Of a stretch of DNA of 37,299 nt, positions 29,465 to 36,243 are shown in pieces. The translations under genes were made by a program, and so were the position numbers. The stretch comes from Kordiimonadales bacterium. Its GTDB lineage: Bacteria; Pseudomonadota; Alphaproteobacteria; Sphingomonadales; Kordiimonadaceae. Below the pieces are notes generated by a model. The model was not told the origin of the DNA and searched no databases. It saw only the letters and a list, made by a program, of their open reading frames with translations. Position 1 is the first letter of the stretch; every line of letters starts with the position of its first letter. The DNA lies in NCBI GenBank assembly GCA_015485385.1, contig WFTS01000063.1, positions 1 through 37,299 on the forward strand, written 5' to 3'.

Positions 29465-30187
29465 ATGGATGAAAATTTAGCTTTTTCACTGGCGCTTGAT
29501 CTTCTGTTCAACGGGCAGAATATGGATTATAGCGACCGGCCCATCAGCCTAAGCGCGATGGAAACCATGCCAATTTTTATGAACTTAAAGCCTGAGGCGC
29601 ATGTCTGTGTGATCGGGCCTGGGGGTGGGCGTTTGGTGCGCACGCTTGCTGATAAAGGGTTCTCGGTTGAGGCTTTTGAAGGCAGGTCTGAATGCCTTAG
29701 CCACTTACAAGAAATTTTCTCAGGTTTTAAAAATGTAAACATTCAGTCTGTCACCGAACTGGAAGACCCCTTCAAACGCGGAAAAAAATCCTTCGATGCG
29801 ATCTTTTGCATGGATGATCTCAGAGCCTTCCGCGAAGAACATAATTGGACAAGAAGTGTCGAGCAAATGGTGCGTCACGAAGGCTATTTTATCTATTCGC
29901 AGGTTTCAAACAAGTTGCCAACCAAGCGCAATCCGCTGCAAAAAAGCTTTACACTGATCGGCAATTATAATGTTAGCGAACAAACCGCCCAAGAGATCCG
30001 CGAATGTTATTTGGGGCTGGAATATTGGCGGCCTAAAGAAGGGGATATTCCCATGGCACGCGAAACATTGACGATGATTAAATCCGCGTCAACCCTGCGC
30101 CGCAGCATTATGTCTGGGGTCGAGCTGCATTATGTTGTTTGGCGTAAAAAGGCCAGCGCCTCTCCGGGGGATGTGTCCGGGATTTAG
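29465..30187 (+). CDS. SAM-dependent methyltransferase-like protein
   Basis: 240-aa protein. Residues about 47-70 read CVIGPGGGRLVRTLADKGFSV followed by an acidic residue in EAFEGR, matching motif I and the end of strand 2 of class I SAM methyltransferases. FDAIFCMDDL (near residue 115) and GYFIYSQV (near 140) fit the later strands. No close family could be named. It follows the PKS operon on the same strand after 265 bp and ends at a good intrinsic terminator, so it may be a tailoring enzyme (for example O-methylation) or an unrelated gene; the sequence does not decide. The ATG at 29465 has only a weak AGG upstream. Confidence 0.65.
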   Translation: MDENLAFSLALDLLFNGQNMDYSDRPISLSAMETMPIFMNLKPEAHVCVIGPGGGRLVRTLADKGFSVEAFEGRSECLSHLQEIFSGFKNVNIQSVTELEDPFKRGKKSFDAIFCMDDLRAFREEHNWTRSVEQMVRHEGYFIYSQVSNKLPTKRNPLQKSFTLIGNYNVSEQTAQEIRECYLGLEYWRPKEGDIPMARETLTMIKSASTLRRSIMSGVELHYVVWRKKASASPGDVSGI

Positions 30188-30212
30188 ACCCGCCCTTTAA
30201 AATGTCTGGCCA

Positions 30213-30239
30213 CCGCACAAAAGAATGGTGCGGCTTTTT
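30213..30239 (+). terminator. rho-independent terminator after the methyltransferase-like gene
   Basis: CCGCAC (30213-30218) and GTGCGG (30228-30233) form a 6-bp GC-rich stem with a 9-nt loop, followed by C and five T. It lies 26 bp after the stop at 30187. It also lies inside an upstream extension of the next reading frame, which argues that this extension is not translated. Confidence 0.78.
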
Positions 30240-30250
30240 GGGGCTTTCCC

Positions 30251-30323
30251 CAATATTATTGCGCCCCTTTCAGTATTGTTGCACCCCCTTCGGTATCGTT
30301 GCGCGCCTTCAGTATCGTTATGC
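30251..30323 (+). repeat. degenerate 20-bp tandem repeat, about 3.7 copies
   Basis: Units begin at 30251, 30271, 30291 and 30310 and share the pattern CAGTATTGTTGCNCCCCCTT with substitutions; the last copy is partial. It is located between the terminator and the start of the small secreted protein, in its presumed upstream region. Confidence 0.8.
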
Positions 30324-30465
30324 TTTTGATAGAGACGCTCCTTCAGCCTCTGTTCATCTTGCTTTTGCTATGGCTTTGGGCACGGTGCACGATAGGCCGT
30401 GTGCGGTGCCGTCTCATGCTATGCTAAGGTTCATGCATATGGCTAAGAAAACAAAAGGATCAATG

Positions 30466-30924
30466 ATGAAAAGCAAACGGATTATACTCACAGGTTTCTT
30501 GGCCGCATTGGCTGGTGCAAGCCTTATGGCGGGCAGCGTTTTTGCGGATCAAACCAAAGCGGACACCGCAGACACAGCGCAAAAGCAAAGCAAGCTGGAA
30601 AAAGCCCTCGCCAAATATGACCGCACCGGCAAGATGAAGCGCTGCGTCACTCCGCAGCGGGTAAGGAATACGCGTGTTGTGGACGACACGCATATCATTT
30701 TTGAAATGACCGGGCGTCAGGTTTATCTTAATAGTTTGCCGCGCAGATGCCCACGATTGGGGTATTTGAAGTCTATTTCCTATGAGGTGCGCGGTGGGAC
30801 AATTTGCAATAATGACCTGTTCAGCGCCTTTGATTCGGTTAGCGTAGATACCATTAATTGCGTCTTTGGTGAATTTGAGGCTTTAACCTTGAAGCCTAAA
30901 AAGCCAGAGCCAAAACCTGAGTAA
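30466..30924 (+). CDS. small secreted or periplasmic protein of unknown function (DUF6491-like)
   Basis: 152-aa protein. The start at ATG 30466 is chosen over the longer in-frame extension because AGGA lies 6 nt upstream, a typical signal peptide follows (MKSKR, hydrophobic stretch, GSVFADQ cleavage site), and the extension would cross the terminator at 30213-30239. ATG 30463 is an alternative. The mature part has a charged helical segment, then a compact domain with Cys residues in KRCVTPQRV, RRCPRL, TICNND and INCVFG, and a Lys/Pro-rich tail. The pattern of conserved Cys and an RxVDDTHIIFEM-type strand reminds me of the DUF6491 family of alphaproteobacterial exported proteins; no function is known to me. 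Confidence 0.75.
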   Translation: MKSKRIILTGFLAALAGASLMAGSVFADQTKADTADTAQKQSKLEKALAKYDRTGKMKRCVTPQRVRNTRVVDDTHIIFEMTGRQVYLNSLPRRCPRLGYLKSISYEVRGGTICNNDLFSAFDSVSVDTINCVFGEFEALTLKPKKPEPKPE

Positions 30925-31109
30925 ACAAGCAAAACGACCGTCTTGTTTGGCCGCTTATTTTTTAGCAGGCCCAAATGTTTGGAAAATCCAGACATCCGGA
31001 AAACCCACGCGGCCAAAACCCATGCGCCGAGAAAACCATGCGGCCAAAATCTTATGCGGCTAGAGTTTTGGCGATCTGGAAAGTTCAGACGTCTTGAAAA
31101 GCCAGCTTT
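30925..31109. repeat. repeat-rich convergent intergenic region
   Basis: Between two converging genes. Three 15-16-bp units of the type GGCCAAAACCCATGC run at 31011-31057, flanked by two related segments of about 26 bp (30980-31005 and 31077-31103, TGGAAA..CAGAC..GAAAA..CC). Near 30923-30963 a weak AAACAAG/CTTGTTT stem followed at a distance by six T may end the + strand gene. AAAAGC/GCTTTT at 31097-31110 could serve the opposite strand. Confidence 0.6.
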
Positions 31110-34100
31110 TTAGAAAGAAAGTGCGAAATTTACACTTACGGCGTGGGCAACCACATCATCCAGTTTTTCATAACCATAGCGCACACGCGCCGTAGAGCCA
31201 TCGCCAAACAGGTTCACGGCCCCGCCAAATTCTTCAATATTTTCAGACATTTGGTCTATTTCCAAAGCATAGCTAGTATCGCCAGCTACAAAAATAGAAT
31301 CCAAGGCGCTTGGGTCGGCGCCGGATATGGTTTTGGAATAATTATAGAAAACCTCTGGCCGCACGATTTTAGTTTCACGCGGACGCTTCCACTTGAAATC
31401 ATATCCTAAGGAGGCCCCAACCGTAGCCAGCGTGCGGGTAAAGCTGCGCTTGCCAACCGTTTGATTTACGCTAACGCCCCCTGTTTCTGTAAAGCCGTTT
31501 TCGCTATAGCTTTGTGCGGCCAAGCGGCCATAGGGCTTGAAGTGCAGCCCACCAAGCTTCAACTCGTACCCTGCTTCGGCTGTTGCCGCGAGGTTCCAGC
31601 CGTTGGTGCGGCTATTCACTAGGCGGTTGAGGACACCAAAACTTACCGAGCGCTCACGCACGAGGCTGACATATTGCCCTGTTGTTTGCAGGCCAACATA
31701 CAGGCCCCCGGTACGTGCCATCGCATAAACCGAAAGAAACGGTGCAAAGCTGGATAGTTCGGCGTTCAGAGTTTCATCTGTGCCGGAAAATCCGTTCAGC
31801 GTGAAACCAGCATTGACACCCACAGCAAAATTTTTCGAAATTGGCCGGTCATAACCAAGGGTCATGCCAACCGATAAAATGCTGCTGGCAAGCAGGCTGT
31901 CGGTTGCGGTGTGATCACCTATATTGGTGACTTCGCGCGCCCATGCACCACCGATAAATTTATCTTCTGAAATAAAGTCACTGAGCCGGTTGCCAAGTTG
32001 GTCAGAGAATTGCCGCTGCGATATTAAAGCCGAGTTAAAGCTGGCGTTGGTTGTATCAGGCATCAAGGCCGCAAGGGCCGCTTCGACCTCTTCTTTGCTT
32101 CTAAGGCCAGCCAAGCTGCTTTCAAGCTGGTTGTCCATCGCAAATCCGGTGTTGATCATATTGTCATAAAGCGCGGTTTTTCGCACCGATACCCCAAGCT
32201 CGGCAGCCGTTTTTGGGCGCACATTCAGGGTCACAGAGCTGGTATCAGCCCCGTTAATCACATCAAGTGACAGATTAAACAGGAACGGCGTATCCGAAAG
32301 CGCCAAGGTTGCTGCACTGTCAGCAAAGTCGATCGATCCGGCGCTGATCAGGTCAAAGCTTCGGGTTTCATCGGTAAAGCTTGAAAAGACAGGCACCAAA
32401 TTCACATCGGCAGAGGCCACCAGCGCCCCGTCGATCTGGATTAATCCGGCTTTGTCACCTTGTAAATCCACATTGAAAATCAGGTTACTGGCGTTTGAAA
32501 ATGTTGCAGATGTAACACTAAGAAGGTCTGTGTCGCTTAGTTCAAGGTCTGCGCCGTCAACATTAAGCGCCAAGGTGCCATCAAAGTTTATTGACCCGAT
32601 AAAAGCGGCGTCACCGGACAGGGTCAAGGTATCTGCGCCGCCTCTGAAGAATATATCCCCGTCAAGGGTGCCGCTTGTAAGCGTAAGCGCATCATTGCCG
32701 TTGCCAAGCAGCACGTCGCCCGTTATCTGGCCTGAATTTTCAAGCGTAAAGCCGCTGGTATTATTGCTAACATCAATGGAAATGCCACTGGCCGTGTCTG
32801 TATCTTCGGCCAGTACCCCGATTGTGCCTGTGTTAACAACGCTTGTTAGTTGGCCTGATAGATCTTGAATGCCGTAAGCGCTTTGTCCTATGCCGCGTGC
32901 GGTGGCAAGGATACTGCCGCTATTGTTTATGCTGGTGGTCAAGGCTTGCTCGCGGATCAAAATGCCGGTTGCTTCAGCCCCTGGCCCGATTGTGGTTATA
33001 TCATCTGCCGGATCAGTGGTGCCTGCGGTATCGACGCTTGAGGATGTGAATGTATCCACATCAATGATGCCGGTGTTTTCCACAGTTGGCACATTTGTAT
33101 AATTGCCGATATCCACCCCGGTGGCCGCCGCGTCAATTGACCGGGCGGTGGTATTGCCATTGTCAAAATACAGGCCGCCGACAATATTTGTTGCTGCCCC
33201 GTCCAGCCCTTCAATACGCAGGCCCGTTGCACTTAATCCGGCGGTTTCACCAGACGCAACAATATTGCCGCGCTGAATATAGCCAAAGCCCAAACCGTCT
33301 ACTTCGCCGATCACCAGAGGTGCGGCGGCATCGGTATTGCGAATGAAAACACCAGGAGCACCCCCAGCCGAATTGATCGTGGCATCACGGGTGATATCGT
33401 TGGTGCCGTCCCCGTCTAGGTCAAGGGCATTATCGTTGCCTGCGCCGTCGATTAAGATGCCGCCCGTTATGTCAGCTTCGACAAGAAGGCCTGCTTTGGC
33501 CGCCACAGCGCTGTTGGCCCCAACTTCGCCAATACCAACGGAAATCGTGCCGCGCTGAATATAGCTGCCGTCAACTGTATCTCCGATATGGATGCCGACA
33601 GCGTCAGCGCTCCCTGCTGAGATAGTGCCGTCTATGAGAATATTTCCCGTCACGGGGCCTTCAAGGTCAATCACCACCGAGCGATTGCCAAGGGCGGAAA
33701 GGGAGCCCGAGCTGGTTAGGTTTCCGTTCATAGGACCGCTGATTAAGATGGCTCGGCTATCGCCGCCGTTCACAGTAATGCTGCCGTCTGCGGTTAAATT
33801 TATATCCCCGTCCAAGCCGAGGCCGTCTGATAGCTCCAGCCCGACCACTGAGGTGGCGAGATCCAGATCAAGTGTATTATCACCGGGATCCGCAACCACT
33901 ATGTCGCCAGCCAGTTCAATGTTTGAGGTTAAGCGTTGGTCTGCCGAGTTTAAAAACAAGCCCCGCCCCGCGCTAATATCCTCTGATGTGATGGTGCTGG
34001 TCGCCTCCATCGTGAAATTATGTGGACCATCAATGGTAAGCGCGGTGCCGTTTGGGACGGTCACTGTGCCGTCAGCGGTTAAGGTCAGGGTGCCAGCCCC

Positions 34101-34292
34101 TGCGCCCAGCTCGGTCGTTGAGCTAACGGGGGCGGTGCGGTCGTCGGCAATTGATTGATCCTGCGCATAAGTTTCCGCGCTTGCAAGGCATGTGAGGATC
34201 GCCAAAACCGAGACCTGAGCCCCAAATTTTCGGCCATAGAGTGTGCCCCAAACTGAGCGAATAATCGTGCGATCTTGATACTCTGAAACCAC
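31110..34292 (-). CDS. autotransporter outer-membrane beta-barrel protein
   Basis: 1060-aa protein. A long basic N-terminus followed by a hydrophobic stretch and ETYAQDQ cleavage site forms an extended signal peptide (about residues 1-45). The passenger (about 46-760) consists of repeated beta-helix-type turns with recurring motifs such as ADGSITV, GNILIDG, TGILI and Asp/Asn/Gly-rich loops, with no protease triad seen. The last about 280 residues form an autotransporter barrel with alternating strands (GGAWAREV, GVNAGF, LGYDFKWK), ending in VNFALSF with the terminal Phe needed for outer-membrane insertion. It is expected to be secreted by the type V route and surface exposed, probably in adhesion or biofilm. 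Start is GTG at 34290-34292 with GGGGA upstream; no nearby ATG fits. It converges with the small secreted protein and is divergent from the transferase gene. Confidence 0.9.
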   Translation of the reverse strand: MVSEYQDRTIIRSVWGTLYGRKFGAQVSVLAILTCLASAETYAQDQSIADDRTAPVSSTTELGAGAGTLTLTADGTVTVPNGTALTIDGPHNFTMEATSTITSEDISAGRGLFLNSADQRLTSNIELAGDIVVADPGDNTLDLDLATSVVGLELSDGLGLDGDINLTADGSITVNGGDSRAILISGPMNGNLTSSGSLSALGNRSVVIDLEGPVTGNILIDGTISAGSADAVGIHIGDTVDGSYIQRGTISVGIGEVGANSAVAAKAGLLVEADITGGILIDGAGNDNALDLDGDGTNDITRDATINSAGGAPGVFIRNTDAAAPLVIGEVDGLGFGYIQRGNIVASGETAGLSATGLRIEGLDGAATNIVGGLYFDNGNTTARSIDAAATGVDIGNYTNVPTVENTGIIDVDTFTSSSVDTAGTTDPADDITTIGPGAEATGILIREQALTTSINNSGSILATARGIGQSAYGIQDLSGQLTSVVNTGTIGVLAEDTDTASGISIDVSNNTSGFTLENSGQITGDVLLGNGNDALTLTSGTLDGDIFFRGGADTLTLSGDAAFIGSINFDGTLALNVDGADLELSDTDLLSVTSATFSNASNLIFNVDLQGDKAGLIQIDGALVASADVNLVPVFSSFTDETRSFDLISAGSIDFADSAATLALSDTPFLFNLSLDVINGADTSSVTLNVRPKTAAELGVSVRKTALYDNMINTGFAMDNQLESSLAGLRSKEEVEAALAALMPDTTNASFNSALISQRQFSDQLGNRLSDFISEDKFIGGAWAREVTNIGDHTATDSLLASSILSVGMTLGYDRPISKNFAVGVNAGFTLNGFSGTDETLNAELSSFAPFLSVYAMARTGGLYVGLQTTGQYVSLVRERSVSFGVLNRLVNSRTNGWNLAATAEAGYELKLGGLHFKPYGRLAAQSYSENGFTETGGVSVNQTVGKRSFTRTLATVGASLGYDFKWKRPRETKIVRPEVFYNYSKTISGADPSALDSIFVAGDTSYALEIDQMSENIEEFGGAVNLFGDGSTARVRYGYEKLDDVVAHAVSVNFALSF

Positions 34293-34621
34293 AGTGTTTC
34301 CCCACTTTATCTGGCATGCAAGTGCCCGAAATCATACTTGGCCCCCACCGTGTCCATCCGTCGGCTAGAATTGGGGCATATCTATGGCGTTCCTACCAGA
34401 TAAAACCAGCGCCGCAAAGGCCAATATGGAATTGGTGTGCGGTCATGGCGAGGCACAAGCAACGCCTTGGAGGTCACGCTAGTGGTTACGGTGCAAATTT
34501 GATGACCCTCTAGCGCAAATTTGCACTCTTTAAATGCCGGTGGGCATGTCTACCTCTAGAAGGCTCTACGCACAGGCAAAGTGCGCGAAGGATGATGGGA
34601 ATAATTTTAAAGGAATTTCAT
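34293..34621. other. divergent intergenic region between autotransporter and glutathione transferase
   Basis: A 329-bp gap that should hold promoters for both divergent genes. The only clear element is the inverted repeat at 34491-34526; I could not identify convincing -35/-10 boxes by eye. Short frames here are not supported by ribosome binding sites or composition. Confidence 0.5.
34491..34526. promoter_or_regulatory. perfect 11-bp inverted repeat, candidate operator
   Basis: GTGCAAATTTG (34491-34501) and CAAATTTGCAC (34516-34526) are exact reverse complements separated by 14 bp. Each arm contains the self-complementary CAAATTTG, so the element is also a direct repeat with 23-bp spacing, about two helical turns. 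It lies about 100 bp before the transferase start. This layout fits a binding site for two dimers of a repressor; no T-run follows, so a terminator is unlikely. Confidence 0.55.
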
Positions 34622-35302
34622 ATGGCACTGGATTGTTATTTTATCAGCGGAAGCCCGTTTGCGTGGCGTGCGCTTTTGGCTCTGTCCCTCAAGGGGCTGG
34701 ATTTCAGCATGACCGAGCTGAAAGTGAGCGAGGCTGAACATAAAGCCCCTGAATATTTAGCACTGAACCCGCACGGGCAGGTTCCTGCTTTGAAAGACGG
34801 CGATATTACGGTTTATGAAAGCCTTGCGATCTTGGCTTATCTAGAGCGCAAATATCCTGACAATAGCCCGCTTTTTGGCACCACCGACCGCGAGGCCGCG
34901 CTTATCTGGCAGCGGGTGATGGAGTTTGAAAGCTGGCTGGTGCCGGTGATGCGCGGAATTGTGCGGCCAATCTTTTTTGGCCCCTTGGAAGGTCATGAGG
35001 ATGCGGTAAACGAAAATATAGACAAACTGAAAGCTGAGTTAGAGCGCTATTCTGCGTGGCTTGACGGCAATGATTTTCTGGCAGGAAACAGCATTAGTGC
35101 GGTGGATATCAGCGTTTACCCTGCGGTTGCGATTATGGCGCGTGTTCTGACCAATGTAGAAAATGACCTGCTGGATAAAAGCTTTCTGCCCCTGATTGAA
35201 ACCTATCCGCTGGTGTCAGCGTGGATGGCGCGCGTTGAAGCCCTTGACGGGTTTGATGCGGTATATCCACCCCATTGGCGCAGCCAACAGGCGGCAGAAT
35301 AG
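34622..35302 (+). CDS. glutathione S-transferase family protein
   Basis: 226-aa protein. The N-terminal thioredoxin-like domain (about residues 1-78) begins MALDCYFISGSPFAWRALLAL, with Ser in the catalytic-loop position, and contains NPHGQVPAL and the glutathione-binding ES pair in VYESLAILAYLE. The C-terminal helical domain holds the N-capping segment NSISAVDISVYPAVA. Role: probably glutathione conjugation or peroxide/electrophile handling in the cytosol; substrate unknown. Start at ATG 34622 is chosen because AAGGA lies 7 nt upstream; the in-frame ATG at 34592 overlaps its own GGA and would add only ten non-conserved residues. It stands alone, divergent from the autotransporter. Confidence 0.9.
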   Translation: MALDCYFISGSPFAWRALLALSLKGLDFSMTELKVSEAEHKAPEYLALNPHGQVPALKDGDITVYESLAILAYLERKYPDNSPLFGTTDREAALIWQRVMEFESWLVPVMRGIVRPIFFGPLEGHEDAVNENIDKLKAELERYSAWLDGNDFLAGNSISAVDISVYPAVAIMARVLTNVENDLLDKSFLPLIETYPLVSAWMARVEALDGFDAVYPPHWRSQQAAE

Positions 35303-35340
35303 CAGCCATAATAGCGTAGAAACCTGAAAGACCAGTGCAT

Positions 35341-35405
35341 GTAAAACCGCTACAGGTAAAACGGGTAAAACCGGCTAAAACTGGTAAAAGCCGGTAAAAT
35401 CGGGG
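35341..35405 (+). repeat. short degenerate GTAAAAC repeat array
   Basis: Six copies of [G/C]TAAAA[C/G/T] occur at 9-17-bp spacing, mostly flanked by CGG or CCG. Units are too short and irregular for a CRISPR array. Confidence 0.7.
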
Positions 35406-35502
35406 CTTTTGCTTCCCTCAGCAAAAGCCTGCCCCTCCGTGCTGTGCGTAGTCTCCCGTGCGTAAAAGCCCCGCGCACTCATATACGCCAACGCACGGAG
35501 GG
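35401..35502. repeat. interleaved inverted repeats (pseudoknot-like order)
   Basis: CGGGGCTTTT (35401-35410) pairs with AAAAGCCCCG (35464-35473), and CCCTCCGTGC (35433-35442) pairs with GCACGGAGGG (35493-35502), both perfect over 10 bp. The order A-B-A'-B' is that of a pseudoknot. CCGTGCGT (35456-35463) and ACGCACGG (35491-35498) give a further alternative stem. Confidence 0.65.
35404..35429 (+). terminator. 10-bp perfect stem-loop after the transferase gene
   Basis: GGCTTTTGCT and AGCAAAAGCC pair perfectly with a 6-nt loop (TCCCTC), about 100 bp after the transferase stop. No T-run follows, so termination activity is uncertain; one arm can also pair elsewhere (35464-35473). Confidence 0.45.
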
Positions 35503-35522
35503 CATACGCAAAATCACCGAAG

Positions 35523-35573
35523 CCCCTCCCTCAAGAAGGCATATTCTGCCCCTGCCTCAAGAGGGCATATTCT
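35523..35573 (+). repeat. 25-bp direct repeat, two copies
   Basis: Copies at 35523-35547 and 35549-35573 match at 23 of 25 positions by hand count. Each contains CTCAAGA and GGCATATTCT. Confidence 0.85.
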
Positions 35574-35816
35574 ATAGGAAAGGGCCGGCTTGAGTGACGG
35601 CTCTTTGTCATGGTGGCCCTGTGTCATGACGGTTGCGGCCTTCTATATTTAGGGGCCTTCTAAATTTATTTGTAGGTTTTAGGCATCTTTTAATCTTCGT
35701 GCGGCTAACTATGCAGTGAAGAAGGCCTCTGCTCATAGTTCAGGCCTCAGTTTAGTTGCAGAGGCGAAACAAACCCCTATGATATGCGGTGCTATAAAAA
35801 TGCAAAAGGAACGCGT

Positions 35817-36194
35817 GTGCGGTATATTTGGCTGATATTGGGCTGGCTGTTTGTTGCGCTTGGCGTAATAGGCATCATTTTGCCCTTGCTACCCACCACG
35901 CCGTTTCTGTTGTTGGCGGCGTTGTGTTTCTCGAAAGGGTCAAAGCGTTTGCATGGATGGTTATTGCAGCATCCAAAACTGGGACCGCCTATCCTTGTGT
36001 GGCAACAGTATGGAGCCATCGCCCTTCATATCAAGATAACAGCCGTAACATTCATGCTGTTTTCTGTGGGGTTAGGCGTCGCGTTTGCAGTGCCAACATA
36101 CGCGCTTGTGCTGCAAATATTGGTCTTGTGTGCCGTGTCAGTGTTTATCTTAACGCGGCCGCATCCGCCCAAAGAGCTTGGTCCAAAAGGCTAA
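35817..36194 (+). CDS. DUF454 (YbaN-like) small inner-membrane protein
   Basis: 125-aa protein beginning [35 protein letters not shown] in two runs: a first membrane helix, then the conserved LPLLPTTPF motif diagnostic of DUF454, a cytoplasmic stretch with [17 protein letters not shown], and two further hydrophobic helices near residues 68-110. Function is unknown in the family. Start at GTG 35817 is preferred because AAAAGGA lies 6 nt upstream and homologues begin MRYxW; the ATG at 35784 in the same frame would add an unlikely basic leader. Converges with the serine hydrolase gene 50 bp away. Confidence 0.85.
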   Translation: MRYIWLILGWLFVALGVIGIILPLLPTTPFLLLAALCFSKGSKRLHGWLLQHPKLGPPILVWQQYGAIALHIKITAVTFMLFSVGLGVAFAVPTYALVLQILVLCAVSVFILTRPHPPKELGPKG

Positions 36195-36243
36195 GATCAT
36201 CAGCTTTTGCTTTGTGCGCCATTAGGCTGTCTGGTGACAAGAT

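Larger units (their letters stand above)
35303..35816. other. 514-bp intergenic region rich in repeats and dyads
   Basis: No protein gene seen. From left to right it holds a degenerate GTAAAAC array (35341-35405), overlapping inverted repeats (35401-35502), two near-identical 25-bp direct repeats (35523-35573), AGGGCC/GGCCCT (35581-35586 and 35615-35620) with GTCATG/CATGAC nearby, and two copies of GGCCTTCTA near 35638 and 35655. The density of pairing arms is unusual for this window. Confidence 0.6.

Noticed and set aside
29465..30187. Integrated C-methyltransferase of the PKS
   Set aside because: It is a separate small protein outside the megasynthase and lacks the size and motifs of PKS C-MT domains.
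30202..30465. Upstream extension of the small secreted protein frame
   Set aside because: It overlaps an intrinsic terminator and a tandem repeat, lacks a ribosome binding site, and would bury the signal peptide.
33592..34158. 188-codon + strand frame opposite the autotransporter
   Set aside because: It is a mirror of the repetitive autotransporter coding sequence, Ser/Pro rich with no recognisable domain or ribosome binding site.
35341..35405. Possible CRISPR array
   Set aside because: Repeat units are about 7 bp, irregularly spaced and degenerate, with no spacers of constant length and no cas genes nearby.
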